This document shows, in pieces, positions 1 through 9,950 of a DNA stretch of 22,142 bases. The notes beneath the pieces were generated by a model. The model made no database searches and was not told the origin of the DNA. It worked only from the letters and a program-made list of their open reading frames with translations. Source of the stretch: Acanthaster planci (taxonomy: Eukaryota > Echinodermata > Asteroidea > Valvatida > Acanthasteridae); NCBI RefSeq assembly GCF_001949145.1, contig NW_019091460.1:986409-1008550 (forward strand), given 5' to 3'. The stretch's first letter is position 1. Each line of letters opens with the position of its first letter. The position numbers and the translations under genes are program-made.

Positions 1-683
1 TATTGGATAATACTTTTTTATCTAGGGATGCATTTGAATTCGAAAAATTCTCCTGTTAAAAATTTTTCCTTAAATGAAATCAACTTCACACTAATACAAT
101 TTGTTTTCTACGTTACACCTAACACTCGGGTTTCTGTGACTTCAGTTCACAGTACTTTTGGTGAAATAATGTCAGCATATATTATTTACCTGCTTTTAGG
201 TTTATCCGTTCATTAATGGTGACTCCTAACAACATCTTAAACGCTACAAATAAGAAAATTGGTGCCAGTTAAAGGATGTGATGTGATGCGATGTGAAATA
301 AAGAGAACAAAATTTTGGTTTTCTCAAAAACTACAGCATTCTGGGTGGAAATATTTTACTGACTAAGACTCTTATGTACTTTCTTTCAAGTAAGATATTT
401 CAGGATGATACGGAAGTCAGATTTTCAGGATTTTACCGATGGTGTACACCACCTTTAAGGTTATATGTTGGCCATTACGTTGGAGTGGAAAAATTGCGTT
501 TTTGACGTGTTTGTAAATGGGCATTGTGTGAGAACAGTTTATTCAATTTCAAGTTGGAGTCAAAGAGACTGAAGAATTACTCTAAACACTCCTAAAAGGT
601 CAAGTTTATTTCTTAAATTCTCATCATGAAGCTGGTATTTTGTTTCGGAAAACGGGCTGATTTCTTGGAATGAACAATTTTAA
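1..683. other. No gene seen; AT-rich non-coding DNA
   Basis: The short open frames here (for example 28-216) have AT-driven composition, no recognisable motif and no convincing splice signals. It is probably intergenic, or downstream of the minus-strand BEN-domain gene. Confidence 0.5.
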
Positions 684-1354
684 CTAAAAGCGGACATTAC
701 ATTTCTGTAGCCTTTCCTTCCGGAGATGTTCCCGCCCAGCAGCATCAATCGCCTTGCAGGCCTTCTTTCATACTTCCCTTCGTCGAGGGTACAGCCGGTA
801 GAAGTTTTCTTCTACCAGCTTGAGGCGGACGGGGTCAAGGCGGCCTTCCGCATCTGCACCAAGCACCCGAACCCCCTTCCTTCAAGTAGGGTGCGATGGT
901 GGGCCAACTCCGCTTCACTGAAGAAGCTTGTTGCTAATTGAACCGCAAAATTATAGGGGGACCCCGACTTGTCGCTAAAGTCAGCTATCTGTACGAGACT
1001 AAGTCTATAATCAAAATTAGCTGGTGCCGGTTCTTGTTCGTCAGCAACAGGAGCACGGGGAACATCGACCCTCAATGATTCTTCAATAAGATCAAGTTGC
1101 TTTGAAATTTGGGCCAATGCTCCTGCGTGTTCCTGCTGCTGGCGAATTATCAGCAGCAGATTTATGTGAATTTGTCTTGGTAGCCCCTCCTGCTGCTCCC
1201 CTTGCTCCTCTCCGTCTCCCTCCTGTTCCATCTCCTTCCTGTTGCTTCTCGCCGTCTCCCTCCTCTTACTCCTCCTCCTCCTGCTTCCTCTGCTTTTCCT
1301 TCCCTTCTTTCCCCTCTTCCTCTTACCTGCTATCCTCTTGTTTCCCTCCTTCAT
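684..1354 (-). pseudogene. BEN-domain protein, C-terminal part, frameshifted
   Basis: The minus frame opens with a Lys/Arg-rich stretch (KRKRGKKGRKSRG), then a Gln/Glu-rich stretch, a likely coiled coil (EHAGALAQISKQLDLIEESL) and a BEN-like block (SGSPYNFAVQLATSFFSEAEL). BEN domains are alpha-helical DNA- or protein-interaction modules of chromatin factors. The frame is lost near a G-run at 871-876, but the expected continuation LDPVRLKLVEENFYRLYP is present in the neighbouring frame. A few codons later TGA (768-770) stands where BEN domains usually have Trp, and BEN-like coding (KKACKAIDAAGREHLRK) continues to a TAG at 684-686. Two lesions in one domain suggest a pseudogene; errors in a draft sequence are the alternative. 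The family call rests on motif pattern. Confidence 0.62.
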
Positions 1355-1357
1355 AAC

Positions 1358-1560
1358 CTAGGTCCCCAAATATATTTTTTAAAAACATCCCCCCAGTCGT
1401 CACCCAATTGAATAACTTCTCCCCCTTCTCGTCCCTCCCCACTAGCAGGCAGTGGTCGATCCTGCTGGTTATGGTTGCCAGCTTCCTCAACTTCACTGGA
1501 TGGGAAGAGGCCAATGATTGAGGCAGGATTCTTGTTTCTCGTCCTCAGGGGCTCATTTGG
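1358..1560 (-). CDS. Internal exon of the BEN-domain gene
   Basis: On the minus strand a strong acceptor (ccttttctttag, ending at 1561) opens a 67-codon frame with no stop, beginning PNEPLRTRNKNPASIIG and ending GDYWGDVFKKYIWGP. A GTTATG donor candidate lies at 1352-1357, and the frame stops (TGA, 1351-1353) if it is read past that point. Another GTAAGA donor lies at 1321-1326. The peptide is hydrophilic with a mixed-charge centre, typical of a linker. Phase 0 at the acceptor matches the preceding exon candidate. The exon lies 5' of the BEN block in transcription order. The overlapping frame 1323-1514, which has an ATG, reads less naturally across the acceptor. Confidence 0.5.
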
Positions 1561-1953
1561 CTAAAGAAAAGGACCAAAGAACTTTGTTACAGGTACATTT
1601 GTCGAAATTATCTGTTTCTTTTGTATGAAAACAGCCAGTTCTTAACTTGTTTGTCAAACAAATTCCAATGTAGTGAACAAATTGGCCAAGGATATTTGGT
1701 GATTTGTGTATAAGTATTGCATATGATTTTTAAGTACCCAGGAGATAAATACAGGAATTGTTGAATTGTTAACTTTACTTGTGGTTGGCAAAAAAACCCA
1801 TAAATTTCAGATTTCCTCAACTGAAAAACCATGCCACGTTTCATGAGATAGGAAGTTTGTTTGAATACTTCATTAACTTTTTTCAATCTGATAATAAATG
1901 TTTGTTTTACATTTTTTTAAGATGACTTAAAATAAATATTCATGCATGATCAC

Positions 1954-2054
1954 GTTTTCCTTGGATGTTCGCTTTTTTGTGGCAGCCGAAGTGGTCTGCT
2001 TCTGCAGTCTTGTCCAATACTGCCTGTCCTCTTCATTAAGAATGGTTCGATCAT
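1954..2054 (-). CDS. Internal exon of the BEN-domain gene
   Basis: The acceptor ctgtttcctcacacacag ends at 2055. The exon then reads 33 codons, DRTILNEEDRQYWTRLQKQT followed by a Lys/Arg/Ser-rich tail, to a GTGATC donor (1948-1953) in phase 0. That phase matches the next exon. If the donor is not used, the frame stops at 1927-1929 and this would be a terminal exon. The sequence is clearly protein-like, helical and charged. I recognise no named domain in it. Confidence 0.5.
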
Positions 2055-2872
2055 CTGTGTGTGAGGAAACAGAAGCAAACAGCTGGGCTTTTAATTGAAG
2101 AAGTGTACTTGTATTTCAACAAGTGTATGTGTCCCCCAAAGAAAAAAAGGCCTTATCCGACCCTACGTTTTGGGCTCTAACAAATTTAGAGTTAAAAATA
2201 TTTTACTTAACCAACCAGCCTAATTTATTTTAGTGTAATAGGAAACACAACGAATTTTTGTGTGGCTTAATCTAGGAATGGCACTGAACCATTCCTCAGA
2301 GATTGTGTTCACTGTGGCACATCAAACACTTGGACAAAACTATTAGACTGAACTGTACAGAACTTTATTTTCCAATTGTGAAGTTAGTTCAGTGATGCTT
2401 AATGCAGATGAGACAACAAATTCAGTCAAATGAGTTTTATTTAAGGATGAAGTATGCAAGTGATGGAAAAATGAATGGCTTTGTTTTTGAAAGATGCATG
2501 CCATTGAATAATGACAAGAATTAAGAATAACAAGTTGTTGCGGGTATCCCTGGAAAATTAATAAAAAGTAATAGCCAATATGCTTGATGTCATATTCTTG
2601 TTTAATTGCTGAATCCAAAGTGTGATGATAATTTCACCTTATTCATTTCAAATCCACCTTTTGTAGTTTGCCTTTGTGTGGCTCAAGATCATACATTTAC
2701 TTTTTGACTTTTAAAGAGGAGTTAGTTAAACTGGTCCTTTCTCCAGACATCTCATGTTGTATACGGTCAAAGCTAGGTCACTAAAATTAAAAAAAAAATC
2801 ATTTTTTGTCTTTCTCATCGAACGTACCAGACATGCATAGGACTTTGGTGGCAAGCAGCTCGTCCCCCCAGT
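2055..2872. other. No gene seen; probable intron
   Basis: AT-rich sequence between two minus-strand exon candidates. The open frame at 2343-2618 has no motif or splice context. An additional unseen exon is likely, because the phases of the flanking exons do not join directly. Confidence 0.4.
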
Positions 2873-2988
2873 TTACATGTACAGTTGGTCGCTCCTATTT
2901 TGTGGAGGTCCATTAAAGATCAGCGACGTTGTTTTAGTGATTGCAGTAGTCCCGTCACAGTCGAGTACCACAAGGGACTCCTTTGGCA
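2873..2988 (-). CDS. Probable upstream exon of the BEN-domain gene
   Basis: The acceptor catttttttaaatatag ends at 2989. The exon reads VPKESLVVLDCDGTTAITKT and continues to LYM before TAA (2873-2875). A GTAAAC donor overlaps that stop, so the real exon may end a few bases earlier. The 'LVVLDCDGTTAI' pattern resembles the short N-terminal beta segments that precede BEN domains in invertebrate proteins. That is a family impression, not a proven match. Strand and order agree with the BEN gene downstream. Confidence 0.42.
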
Positions 2989-3249
2989 CTATATTTAAAA
3001 AAATGAGAGTTTAATAGACATGTTGGAATATAACAAACAAAAAAGCCCGAACTAATACTGTTAAAGGTCTTAAATTTTTAATAATTGATGTGAGTAATAA
3101 CGGCCTCAGTAATTTTGCTGTGAAGTTCTAGATAGCGTTTGACACATTTGCACTTATCAAGATGTATTTTTGTGTTGGGGAGATGTTAATTATATATAAC
3201 AGGATTTGCCCTTACCCAACGTATATTAATATAAAAATATCTGCACTAG

Positions 3250-3312
3250 TAAGCAGGAGGTCGTGGGTTCGAGTCCAACCCGAGTTATATATATAGCCTA
3301 TATATATATATA
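3250..3312 (+). repeat. tRNA-like half (B box) plus (TA)n; SINE remnant
   Basis: GGTTCGAGTCC at 3266-3276 is a perfect pol III B box inside a T-arm-like hairpin (4 of 5 stem pairs). It is preceded by 'aagcaggaggtcgtg', like an anticodon 3' stem and variable loop. No A box or acceptor stem is present upstream, so it is not an intact tRNA gene. A TA microsatellite follows. The best reading is a truncated tRNA-derived SINE. Confidence 0.4.
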
Positions 3313-3394
3313 CTCTTTAGGTTTAACCTTATCACGTACTAGCTAAAGCAAATGCTTTGGGAAATTTGCTTTCACTTTGGCGGAAAGAGACTTT

Positions 3395-4918
3395 CTAGGT
3401 TTTCCCTTAACTTTTTTTTCACTGGCCATCCGGACCAGTAATGTAGACTTTTCACTAGTCCGCCAGCATTTTCACTGGTCCGCATCCTTCCCCCTTATTT
3501 TTTAATGTAATTTTTTGTCTGTAGGTTGCTGACTTCAACTTCATAAATAACAGCGTGCACATGGTGCACCTTGCTGCGCGCTACCAGTGCACACACGCAC
3601 TGCACATGCACACATTGTACATGTACATCATACATGTGTACACGTTTACGTACACGCGGCGTAAATGGACATGGAAATATACACGTACATGCCATGCGCC
3701 ATGACCATGTCGATTGAGTACATGTCACAACCACCAATCACAGAACTGAATACCAGTAATTGCATATTAATGACGCACGGTAAACGCATTCACACCAATG
3801 GCAAAATTTATACTTCGTGACGTCACAAATACAGCAAGGTACATATTCATGAAGCTCACCTCGGCAATGCTGTGTATAAAAGCACGTGCAGCTTTGTCAG
3901 TGCGGTAGGTAGAACCGCCGTCAAAGCCTTTCGCGCTGTCAAGACGGGCCATCCATCGATGGTCAGTGAACGGCCGACAATTCAACGCAATGGCATGGGC
4001 GTTCTGGAATAGAAGTTTCAGACGATTCAGAGCGGCGATATTCATCGATTTCAGCATGACTTCCGCTGGGTTTGTACCGGGGGCACACTGTCTGGCTTTC
4101 TCCCGATCTACTGCGAGGCGGTGGTTGTCGCTGGTCGCGTGAGCGCGGATCGAATCGATCTTAAAGTTATCTGACCCTTTGTAGAAGACATTTTGCTTCT
4201 TTCCTCGGTCGCCCGTGACATTAGCAGCTCGGCATAACTTGCAGAACATGAGGCCAAGGTTGTCGTCATAAGAAAGCCACTTAAATTCTGACTCCCATTC
4301 CTTGCGGTAGGATCTTTGACGTTTAATTCGATCGTATTCCCGGTCACGATCTACACGATCACGCTTGGTGCTGGTAGATTTCCCAGCCCCAGGATCAGAA
4401 ACAGAAGGGAAAAATCCCACATAACTTCCGACTTGTTCACGAACCTACTTGATCTGAACTTGCAAGACAACTAAATGTTTTCAGTTAATTAACGCTACTT
4501 CTTCGCTTCCCCCCCTGAGATAAGTACCAGCTGTACGCATTGTTACAAACTACAGTAAAATCCCAGAGTAAGGTCCGTGGCATAATAAATAGACACTTAA
4601 GAATACATTTTGTTACAAAACCTTATTATCCGACAGAACTAGAACTCCCTGACTTATGATACAGCAAGACTTGCACAGAACTGTTTATCATACTAGACGT
4701 TTTTATATGGATTAAACGGGTACACAAAACAACCGATCCAGACTTCGTTTGGGCTTTATTTTTTACTGTAGACTAGCTAACGACGTCGTCCTATTTCATG
4801 CAGTCGGTATTGTTTTTCCTTCACTAGACAGTCGGACTACCCAGATGACGGGTTTGACTGGTCCGCCGCGGTTTTTACTAGAATTTGTCTAGCAGACCAG
4901 CGCTAAGGTCGAACCCTG
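3395..4918 (-). mobile_element. Degenerate hAT-like element
   Basis: The right end, read on the minus strand, begins CAGGGTTCGACCTTAGCGC (ending at 4918), a hAT-style terminus. The left end (ctaggttttcccttaac, 3395-3411) is a diverged inverted match, about 10 of 15 positions. Both ends carry clustered subterminal words of the type actggtccgc/ggaccagt (3421-3486 and 4830-4897), as hAT subterminal repeats do. Inside lies a minus-strand exon of the ZNF862/KIAA1586 family, which is related to hAT transposases. No matching 8-bp target duplication is visible, so the boundaries are provisional. Confidence 0.45.
3860..4444 (-). CDS. ZNF862/KIAA1586-like (hAT-derived) exon
   Basis: An uninterrupted 195-codon minus frame. 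After a basic segment (KRDRVDRDREYDRIKRQRS) comes a TTF-type zinc-binding block: WESEFKWLSYDD, FCKLC, then FYKGSDNFKIDSIRAH..SDNH. A middle block follows, RPFTDHRWMARLDSAKGFDG..YRTDKAARAFIHSIAE. These segments follow the order of ZNF862/KIAA1586-like proteins, domesticated relatives of hAT transposases with a TTF-type finger at the N terminus. The exon ends in phase 0 at GAG|GTGAGC (donor 3854-3859). There is no in-frame ATG before the upstream stop (4445-4447), so the start is either in another exon or lost. The GTG at 4418-4420 is not a likely eukaryotic start. Later exons with the catalytic and dimerisation regions are not seen in the window. Confidence 0.65.
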
Positions 4919-5652
4919 CAGTTTATACTGCTTTTTATGGCGGCGAAATTTAAGTTTCTAAGCGTCTCAATATATGCTACGTTTTAATTTTTCCAAAAGA
5001 ATTGGACATGATACCTCCCTTTCTCTTTCAAATATTTTCTAAAGAATTCAACTCTTATATTTTTTATTAACATTAGCTCAGGATTATTAAAATTAAAGTA
5101 CGTTTTATTTTTTGTCTTAGAACTGGTCTGAATAAAAAAGTAAATATATCGGCCAATGTGATGAACTGTAATAAGTGGATGTTCTCAAATTTTTTGCCTA
5201 GTTCATTTGACTAAAAAGGGGTGCATTTGGTGATAAAGGAAGGAAATGACGCTCACTGCTACGAAATTTATTTAAAGATAATGCCTGTATGTAGAGTAAC
5301 AATTAAGAATGTTTTCAATGTAGATGTTCAAACTGAATCTGAATTCACCGTTGTTGCTTTGTTTGTTAAAACATCGATCTATTTTTAGCAACCTTACATG
5401 TGTATGTGAACCCCCCAGTCCTACTGCTACTATAAGCCAACTCATTTTGGTTGTCAAGAACTGTAATACAAATTTCATAACTGATCTGTGCATTACCTAG
5501 TGCCTCCGCTTGGCGTCCGTTGCGTCGACGGAACTACAAGTTCATGGAGGCCAGCAAATTGTTTGTAGGATATTAACCACTGATTTTTTCTAATTATTCG
5601 CCAAAACAAACTCGCTCCCCAAACAGTGACGTTCTGATGTTTGTCTGCTTTG
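4919..5652. other. No gene seen; AT-rich non-coding DNA
   Basis: Contains only weak minus frames (5272-5493 and 5493-5693). The latter ends beside a GTAATG donor-like site near 5495 but has no recognisable motif. Probably intron or intergenic. Confidence 0.35.
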
Positions 5653-6165
5653 CTAGCTGAGAGCTGAAGGCAAGTACCTGAGATCGGGAGCATGCTCTCG
5701 GCAATAATGTGAGAGCATTATGTAGGATTCAATATGAGCAACAACCTGCCCAGTGTAGTCTTCTTTGATCTCGTTGGATGGCACATGCTTCCCCCTCTGA
5801 TCACCTTCACACTTAACAACAACACTGCTTTCATGTTTTACATGTTTAAGAGCTACCTGGACAACTCTATCATTATCATAGCCAATGGTATGCCAAAGAA
5901 TACCATGCAAACTTTCTCCCAAGTTTCCAAATGAGTGTGTTCTCTGTATTTGATTTTTGTTGGGTGTTGGTAATAGTGTGCTTGAGAACTTTTGACATTT
6001 TGCACAAACCAGTCTATTCTGCTATTGTAGCTCACACTCCAGATTTGTACTCTTTGGTCATTGCCAAACTGTTCCTTACATTTTTCCTGCAGTCACATGG
6101 TGGCAGGATTGAATTTTTCTTAGCATTACTCTCGTCGGAGGATAGACTGCACTTTTGCTTCTTAG
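5653..6165 (-). pseudogene. Transposon-associated 'RGKH...SHYCREHAP' protein, broken
   Basis: A textbook acceptor (tatttgcttgttctgttgcag, ending at 6166) opens a minus-strand coding stretch. Pieces of one protein family appear in order but in different frames: ILPPCDCRKN; then CKEQFGNDQRVQIWS..IDWFVQNVK..ETWEKVCMVFFG (frame ending at 5853); then HTIGYDNDRVVQVALKH..DQRGKH and HIESYIMLSHYCREHAPDLR (frame ending at 5653). The RGKH / HIESY / SHYCREHAP / YLP series recurs in uncharacterised, probably transposon-derived proteins of invertebrates. At least two frameshifts separate the blocks, and the expected continuation after YLPSAL is lost at a TAG (5653-5655). Function unknown. Confidence 0.55.
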
Positions 6166-6433
6166 CTGCAACAGAACAAGCAAATAAATACAAATTAAAT
6201 ATTCCTGTGATAATACCTCTGATTCACCGAGTTTAAGTTTAATATTGGCAGTTAAGTACTTCAATAACTCCACTGCTAGATAATTACAAACCATTTTCAT
6301 TTTATCACAAATTAATTTCTGTAAATATGATGGTGTCTGATCATGGTCGCTTGCAGAGAAATTTTTCTTCTGGGCAACTTTGTTTTAAATTTACTTCTAA
6401 TGTTGAGTGTCACAGACCACATCAGATAGGTAC

Positions 6434-6640
6434 CTGGCTGGGCACTAATTCTGTTATCACCATGAATACCAGCTTGACCATCTGGAGCACCAACCCCTCC
6501 ATGGGGAATTTTAGCTTGACCATCATCGGGGCATCGGCCTCTCCATTAGAAACATCAGCTGTCCTCACATAACTATTCGCAGGATTATCAAATTGACCAA
6601 AGGATACTTTTTTCTCAATTGATGGATATAGTTTGCTTAC
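6434..6640 (-). pseudogene. Exon-like coding fragment, frameshifted
   Basis: The minus frame from 6640 reads VSKLYPSIEKKVSFGQFDNP and continues NSYVRTADVSNGEADAP. The neighbouring frame then carries DDGQAKIPHGGVGAPDGQAG, a short Gly/Pro repeat with two copies of 'gatggtcaagct'. A GTACCT donor lies at 6428-6433. The change of frame around 6535 suggests an indel. The fragment lies upstream of the RGKH/SHYCREHAP block on the same strand and could belong to the same gene. No named domain recognised. Confidence 0.35.
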
Positions 6641-7125
6641 TCAATACTGTTCTTAAGTTCTTAGTATAAAAAAATGTGCATTCGGGCAAATTTGTTAAGG
6701 TTAAAAGTATTTAAAGTAATATCAAGGTATGCAGGGTTTATGATAATTTCTCTTACTGCCCATCTGTTATTTTTTACATTGACCGACTATAAAAAGTCAT
6801 ACTGTTGCCTATTCTGTCATTGTCAAGATACCTGAAGCTAGTGTAATTGTAAACATACCATTCTAGGATCTCTGTACCAGCAGCAGTAAGCCATCTAGAT
6901 CAGACTTTGCTGGGTGTGCTGGGTGATGCTGATTGCTGGAATTGTCTGCTTCAAAATTAAGAACAAAAAACTTACGAGACAGTGCGTTAAAAATAAAAGA
7001 ATCACACTTCAAGGCAAAACCTTGCTTGATCTTTATTTGTCAAAAGATAGTAATTTTGTGAAACATTCAAAGGAAATGCTGTTTGTTCTTGTGTTTGAAT
7101 GTCATTTCAGAAAGAATTTTTGTAA

Positions 7126-7221
7126 TTAACGGGCTTTGATGAAGATTTCTAACTTGCACTCATCCACAATGTAAACTTTATTTTCCATGGGCTCGACATC
7201 GTCAGGCAACATGGGCTCGGC
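7126..7221 (-). CDS. Small exon, 'NKVYIVDECKLEIFIKAR'
   Basis: The acceptor cccttttcatttcag ends at 7222. The phase-0 frame reads AEPMLPDDVEP then MENKVYIVDECKLEIFIKAR and stops at TAA (7126-7128). The 'K.YIV.E..L..LF' pattern resembles a segment found before a CPxC finger in transposon-derived invertebrate proteins; here the frame stops before any Cys pair. It could be a terminal exon or a truncated internal one. Confidence 0.4.
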   Translation of the reverse strand, partial: AEPMLPDDVEPMENKVYIVDECKLEIFIKAR

Positions 7222-7349
7222 CTGAAATGAAAAGGGAAAAATAATGAGACAGATTTTTTGAAATTGTAGTAAACGTTTTGTTAAGAAAATTTTGATACTC
7301 GGATTTTTCTGTGCATCTAATGACTTAGCTTAAACAGTGGAAGCATTAC

Positions 7350-7596
7350 CTGATGGCACTAAGTCGGAAAAGACTGGACTGCAACGGTCATTATGAGATG
7401 GTGGTGAATCGGTTTGAGTGGTAGTGGGCACGGGTACATCCAGGGTAGTAACAGATAAATTTAAATGCTGTGGTATATATAAAGAGTCCAGGTTGGTTTT
7501 TGATGAATCCATATGCAGCAATGGTGAATTTAGGTCCAGCTGTGGTAAATCTGGCGGCAAAAATGGTGACTCCCGGCTGGGACTCACTGAATCTTG
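7350..7596 (-). CDS. Ser/Pro/Asp-rich exon
   Basis: The acceptor (cttcaacacag, ending at 7597) and donor CATCAG|GTAATG (donor 7344-7349) bound 82 stop-free codons. The peptide begins QDSVSPSRESPFLPPDLPQL and is low in hydrophobic runs and rich in Ser, Pro, Asp and Thr, as in a disordered linker. Repeated 'D-x-x-L-x-x-L/P' spacing is visible. Strand matches the 5.65-7.22 kb fragments. The phase leaving this exon (one base over) does not open cleanly into the 7126-7221 exon, so another exon or an error intervenes. Confidence 0.45.
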
Positions 7597-7742
7597 CTGT
7601 GTTGAAGCTCTGGCAGTGACAAACCTGGTTGCCGTGGTAATGACTCCACAGTTGATTATAATGAAGTAAGCAGCAAGGAAGGTGCATCCGTACAGGTACG
7701 ATGGGCTGCATGCATATCCCTATGATGTGGAGAAGAATTCTT

Positions 7743-7868
7743 GTTACTAACGGAGGCTCTGGGTCTGTGACAGGTTGATTAGAGGGGACGTCAGCACACA
7801 GAAATTTCCCACTGAACTGTTCATCATTCTGGTTGGGTTGGCCATCTATATAAACCACAGAACGACCA
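7743..7868 (-). CDS. Exon candidate, 'SVVYIDGQPNQNDEQFSGKF'
   Basis: The acceptor (acatattttattacag) ends at 7869. The frame reads GRSVVYIDGQPNQNDEQFSG, then KFLCADVPSNQPVTDPEPPL, up to a GTAACA donor-like site near 7743. Beyond that the frame turns hydrophobic and unnatural although it stays open, which favours an exon end here. It sits just upstream of the Ser/Pro-rich exon on the same strand. Confidence 0.35.
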
Positions 7869-7987
7869 CTGTAATAAAATATGTACATGAACATCAAACA
7901 AATCAAACTATTAATGCCTCCACACCTACATTGCGTGGCAAAGTCAAAGTGGCAATGTCAAACTTATTCTACAACGCAGGTATTTGA

Positions 7988-9213
7988 AGGGGTGAACCGA
8001 AATGCTTAGTAGTGTCAAAGTAAATTAGCCTTATTGAAGTATCATTTCTTAGTTTTATAAAATCCACTCATTCAAAATTGTTTTCACGATTTTTTGGCAA
8101 TAGGCCTATTATATGCACAGGCGTACACCGGATCTTAAGACGGGCAAACATAAACTACAAATACATTTTTTAGAGTAAATGTGATGCATTAGTACCATTG
8201 TCAATGAATGAAACAAAACAGTACATGTGGCCACAAAGGGTTTAAATCTAAATTTTCGAAAATATTTTTTATTTAAGTTTTTGCAATTTGGCAGGTTAAC
8301 TTGCTTATGAGATGATTAGATGTTACTGGATTTGACAAGAAATAAAAAATCAAGACGCGTAAATGATTGACTTTGTGTTTTTCCATTTAATCATGTTTTG
8401 GTTCTTAAATCTATACTCATGAAATGTATGTTAATACATACACTGTGCCCCCACACCACGTTTATCCTTGAAATAATTCACACAAATTTTGATTTCCAAT
8501 GTTTCATACACCATTTTAATTAACAAGCTGGATCAATTAGGCCTGCTAATTTCAGTTGCGATTCCGATGTTGCCAGTTTCCGTGGGGTAGTATACACATT
8601 CCATGCAATAAATGAAAATAGACCTGTATTGTACATGCAACCGGAGCAATAAAGTCATTAAAACAATATATGTACATGCAATACACGTGCATCTTGGTTC
8701 ATTTTGACACAGTTTCAAATCCAATCACATTTACATTTTATGATCCTAAGTTCATCTCACATTCTGGGTCGTTTTGGAAAGGAAAACACAGTAAATTCTT
8801 CAAAGTTACTGGAAAGTAAGTCGGCTTTGTAAGCACCAGCTGTGGTTTCATCCTTTAACAAACTGTAAAAAGTTAACTACTTGTAGGTGAACCAGTTCAT
8901 TGCATGATTTTAAAACAGTTTGTCTGATTTTCTAAAATGTAGCTTAGTTTTCTTATTGTTGACACTTAAACATATTGAGGCAAGAATGAAGTTTACAGAA
9001 GTCCTAGAAAGAATGATTCCTTTATGTACAAGTAGGTCTACTGTGAGGATATTGGCATCCATTATGTCCTACGATCACAAACTGAAAATGAGGAGTGAAT
9101 GCAGACACATCTCAACACAAAGGAACAATGGTGAAAAGAAAAAAAAATGTTTAATATTGAACACAATGGAAGGCATTTCTTTTCTCTTTATGCAGTTACG
9201 GGGGGATGGCGGA
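7988..9213. other. No gene seen; AT-rich non-coding DNA
   Basis: Low-complexity AT-rich sequence with echinoderm-like words such as 'aataggcctatt' (8100-8111). The plus frame 8920-9426 begins with TTG, has no motif, and is antisense to the coding-like minus fragment at 9214-9345. Nothing else is supported. Confidence 0.4.
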
Positions 9214-9345
9214 TTAGGAGTGAACAATTTCAAAGTTGCCATCTCTCTAATCTTCCAGTTTGTACGAGTACACAGCTTCATTGTCATCATATGTGATGTT
9301 GAACCAGTGGGGAAACCCAGGAACCTGACTAATGACTTTACCCGT
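9214..9345 (-). pseudogene. Tudor/chromo-like 'WYxxxYD' C-terminal domain fragment
   Basis: The minus frame reads TGKVISQVPGFPHWFNITYD, then DNEAVYSYKLED, a stop (TAG), RDGNFEIVHS and a stop (TAA, 9214-9216). The arrangement 'G.VISQVPGFP.W.NI.YD....Y.YKL..D...G...I' recurs at the C termini of transposon-derived proteins in cnidarians and deuterostomes and looks like a small SH3-like (Tudor-type) barrel. An internal stop, and another just upstream (atg tag), mark it as decayed. Function of the family unknown. Confidence 0.5.
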
Positions 9346-9529
9346 CTACATCTGTCCCTCCCCATCCTCAGACGCCAAGTAGTGACTAACAGTCTTACCG
9401 ACTGCCAATGGAATTGTTACATTTAAGTCATCACATTTGGTTATTTGAACTGACCTCCCATCGGCTAAAAGAAGTTGCTGCATCAATAAACAAAAACATT
9501 GTATTGCTCTCTGTCACTTTTACACTGAT

Positions 9530-9740
9530 TCATTTTTGCATCACTGCGTTCCTTGATTGCCATAACCCAGTATCAATTAGGATGTCAAGTCTTCCTTCTG
9601 CTTCAGTTGCCCACTCTTTTCTATGTGGTTTTTCTTCCCTTTTGACTTTTCACAAGTTCTTCATGGCGTAGTTTTTCTCTCTCTTTAATTTTTTTCTCTC
9701 TCTTCAATCTTTTGCTCCAGATCTTGAGTTGGGCTACCCA
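9530..9740 (-). pseudogene. Coiled coil plus 'ILIDTGLWQSRNAV' fragment, frameshifted
   Basis: Purine-rich minus-strand coding with three consecutive blocks in different frames: QDLEQKIEEREKN; IKEREKLRHEELVKSQKGRK; and HRKEWATEAEGRLDILIDTG followed by LWQSRNAVMQK, with TGA at 9530-9532. Charged coiled-coil sequence followed by 'W...AE.R...L...G.WQS...V' is a recurrent unit in transposon-derived invertebrate proteins, where it precedes the Tudor-like barrel seen at 9214-9345. Two frameshifts indicate decay. It probably belongs to the same old gene copy as 9214-9345. Confidence 0.45.
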
Positions 9741-9750
9741 TAAAACTGTT

Positions 9751-9950
9751 TACTAATTCTTGTCTAAGAACAATTCGTGTGTTCCTGAAGCACTATGTGA
9801 GTCTAGAAAATGCCTGCCACAGTCTGGACATCAAGGTCAGTGCTACATTGGCTTCAAGTGGCCAAAATCAGAACCTGCAGAAGAGCTTTAAGGAACACAC
9901 TTTGAATATACAGAAAGCCCAGGAACTTGAAGAGGAAGGTGACTCTTGAA
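9751..9950 (+). other. Possible plus-strand coding fragment, coiled-coil-like
   Basis: A plus frame reads FLKHYVSLENACHSLDIKVS and later KSFKEHTLNIQKAQELEEEG before TGA (9948-9950). It is helical and charged and protein-like, but has no recognised domain and no intact splice context. The polypyrimidine tract just upstream is better explained as the antisense of the minus-strand coiled coil. Confidence 0.25.

Noticed and set aside
3255-3285. tRNA gene
   Set aside because: Only the T-arm/B-box half is present; no A box, anticodon arm or acceptor stem.
3387-4926. 8-bp target duplication for the hAT-like element
   Set aside because: The bases beside the proposed ends (gagacttt and cagtttat) do not match.
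8920-9426. 168-codon plus frame
   Set aside because: Starts at TTG, has no motif, and overlaps the more convincing minus-strand Tudor-like fragment.
9690-9720. Polypyrimidine tract plus CAG on the plus strand, an apparent splice acceptor
   Set aside because: It is the antisense of Glu/Lys/Arg-rich coiled-coil coding on the minus strand, and every plus frame after it stops quickly.
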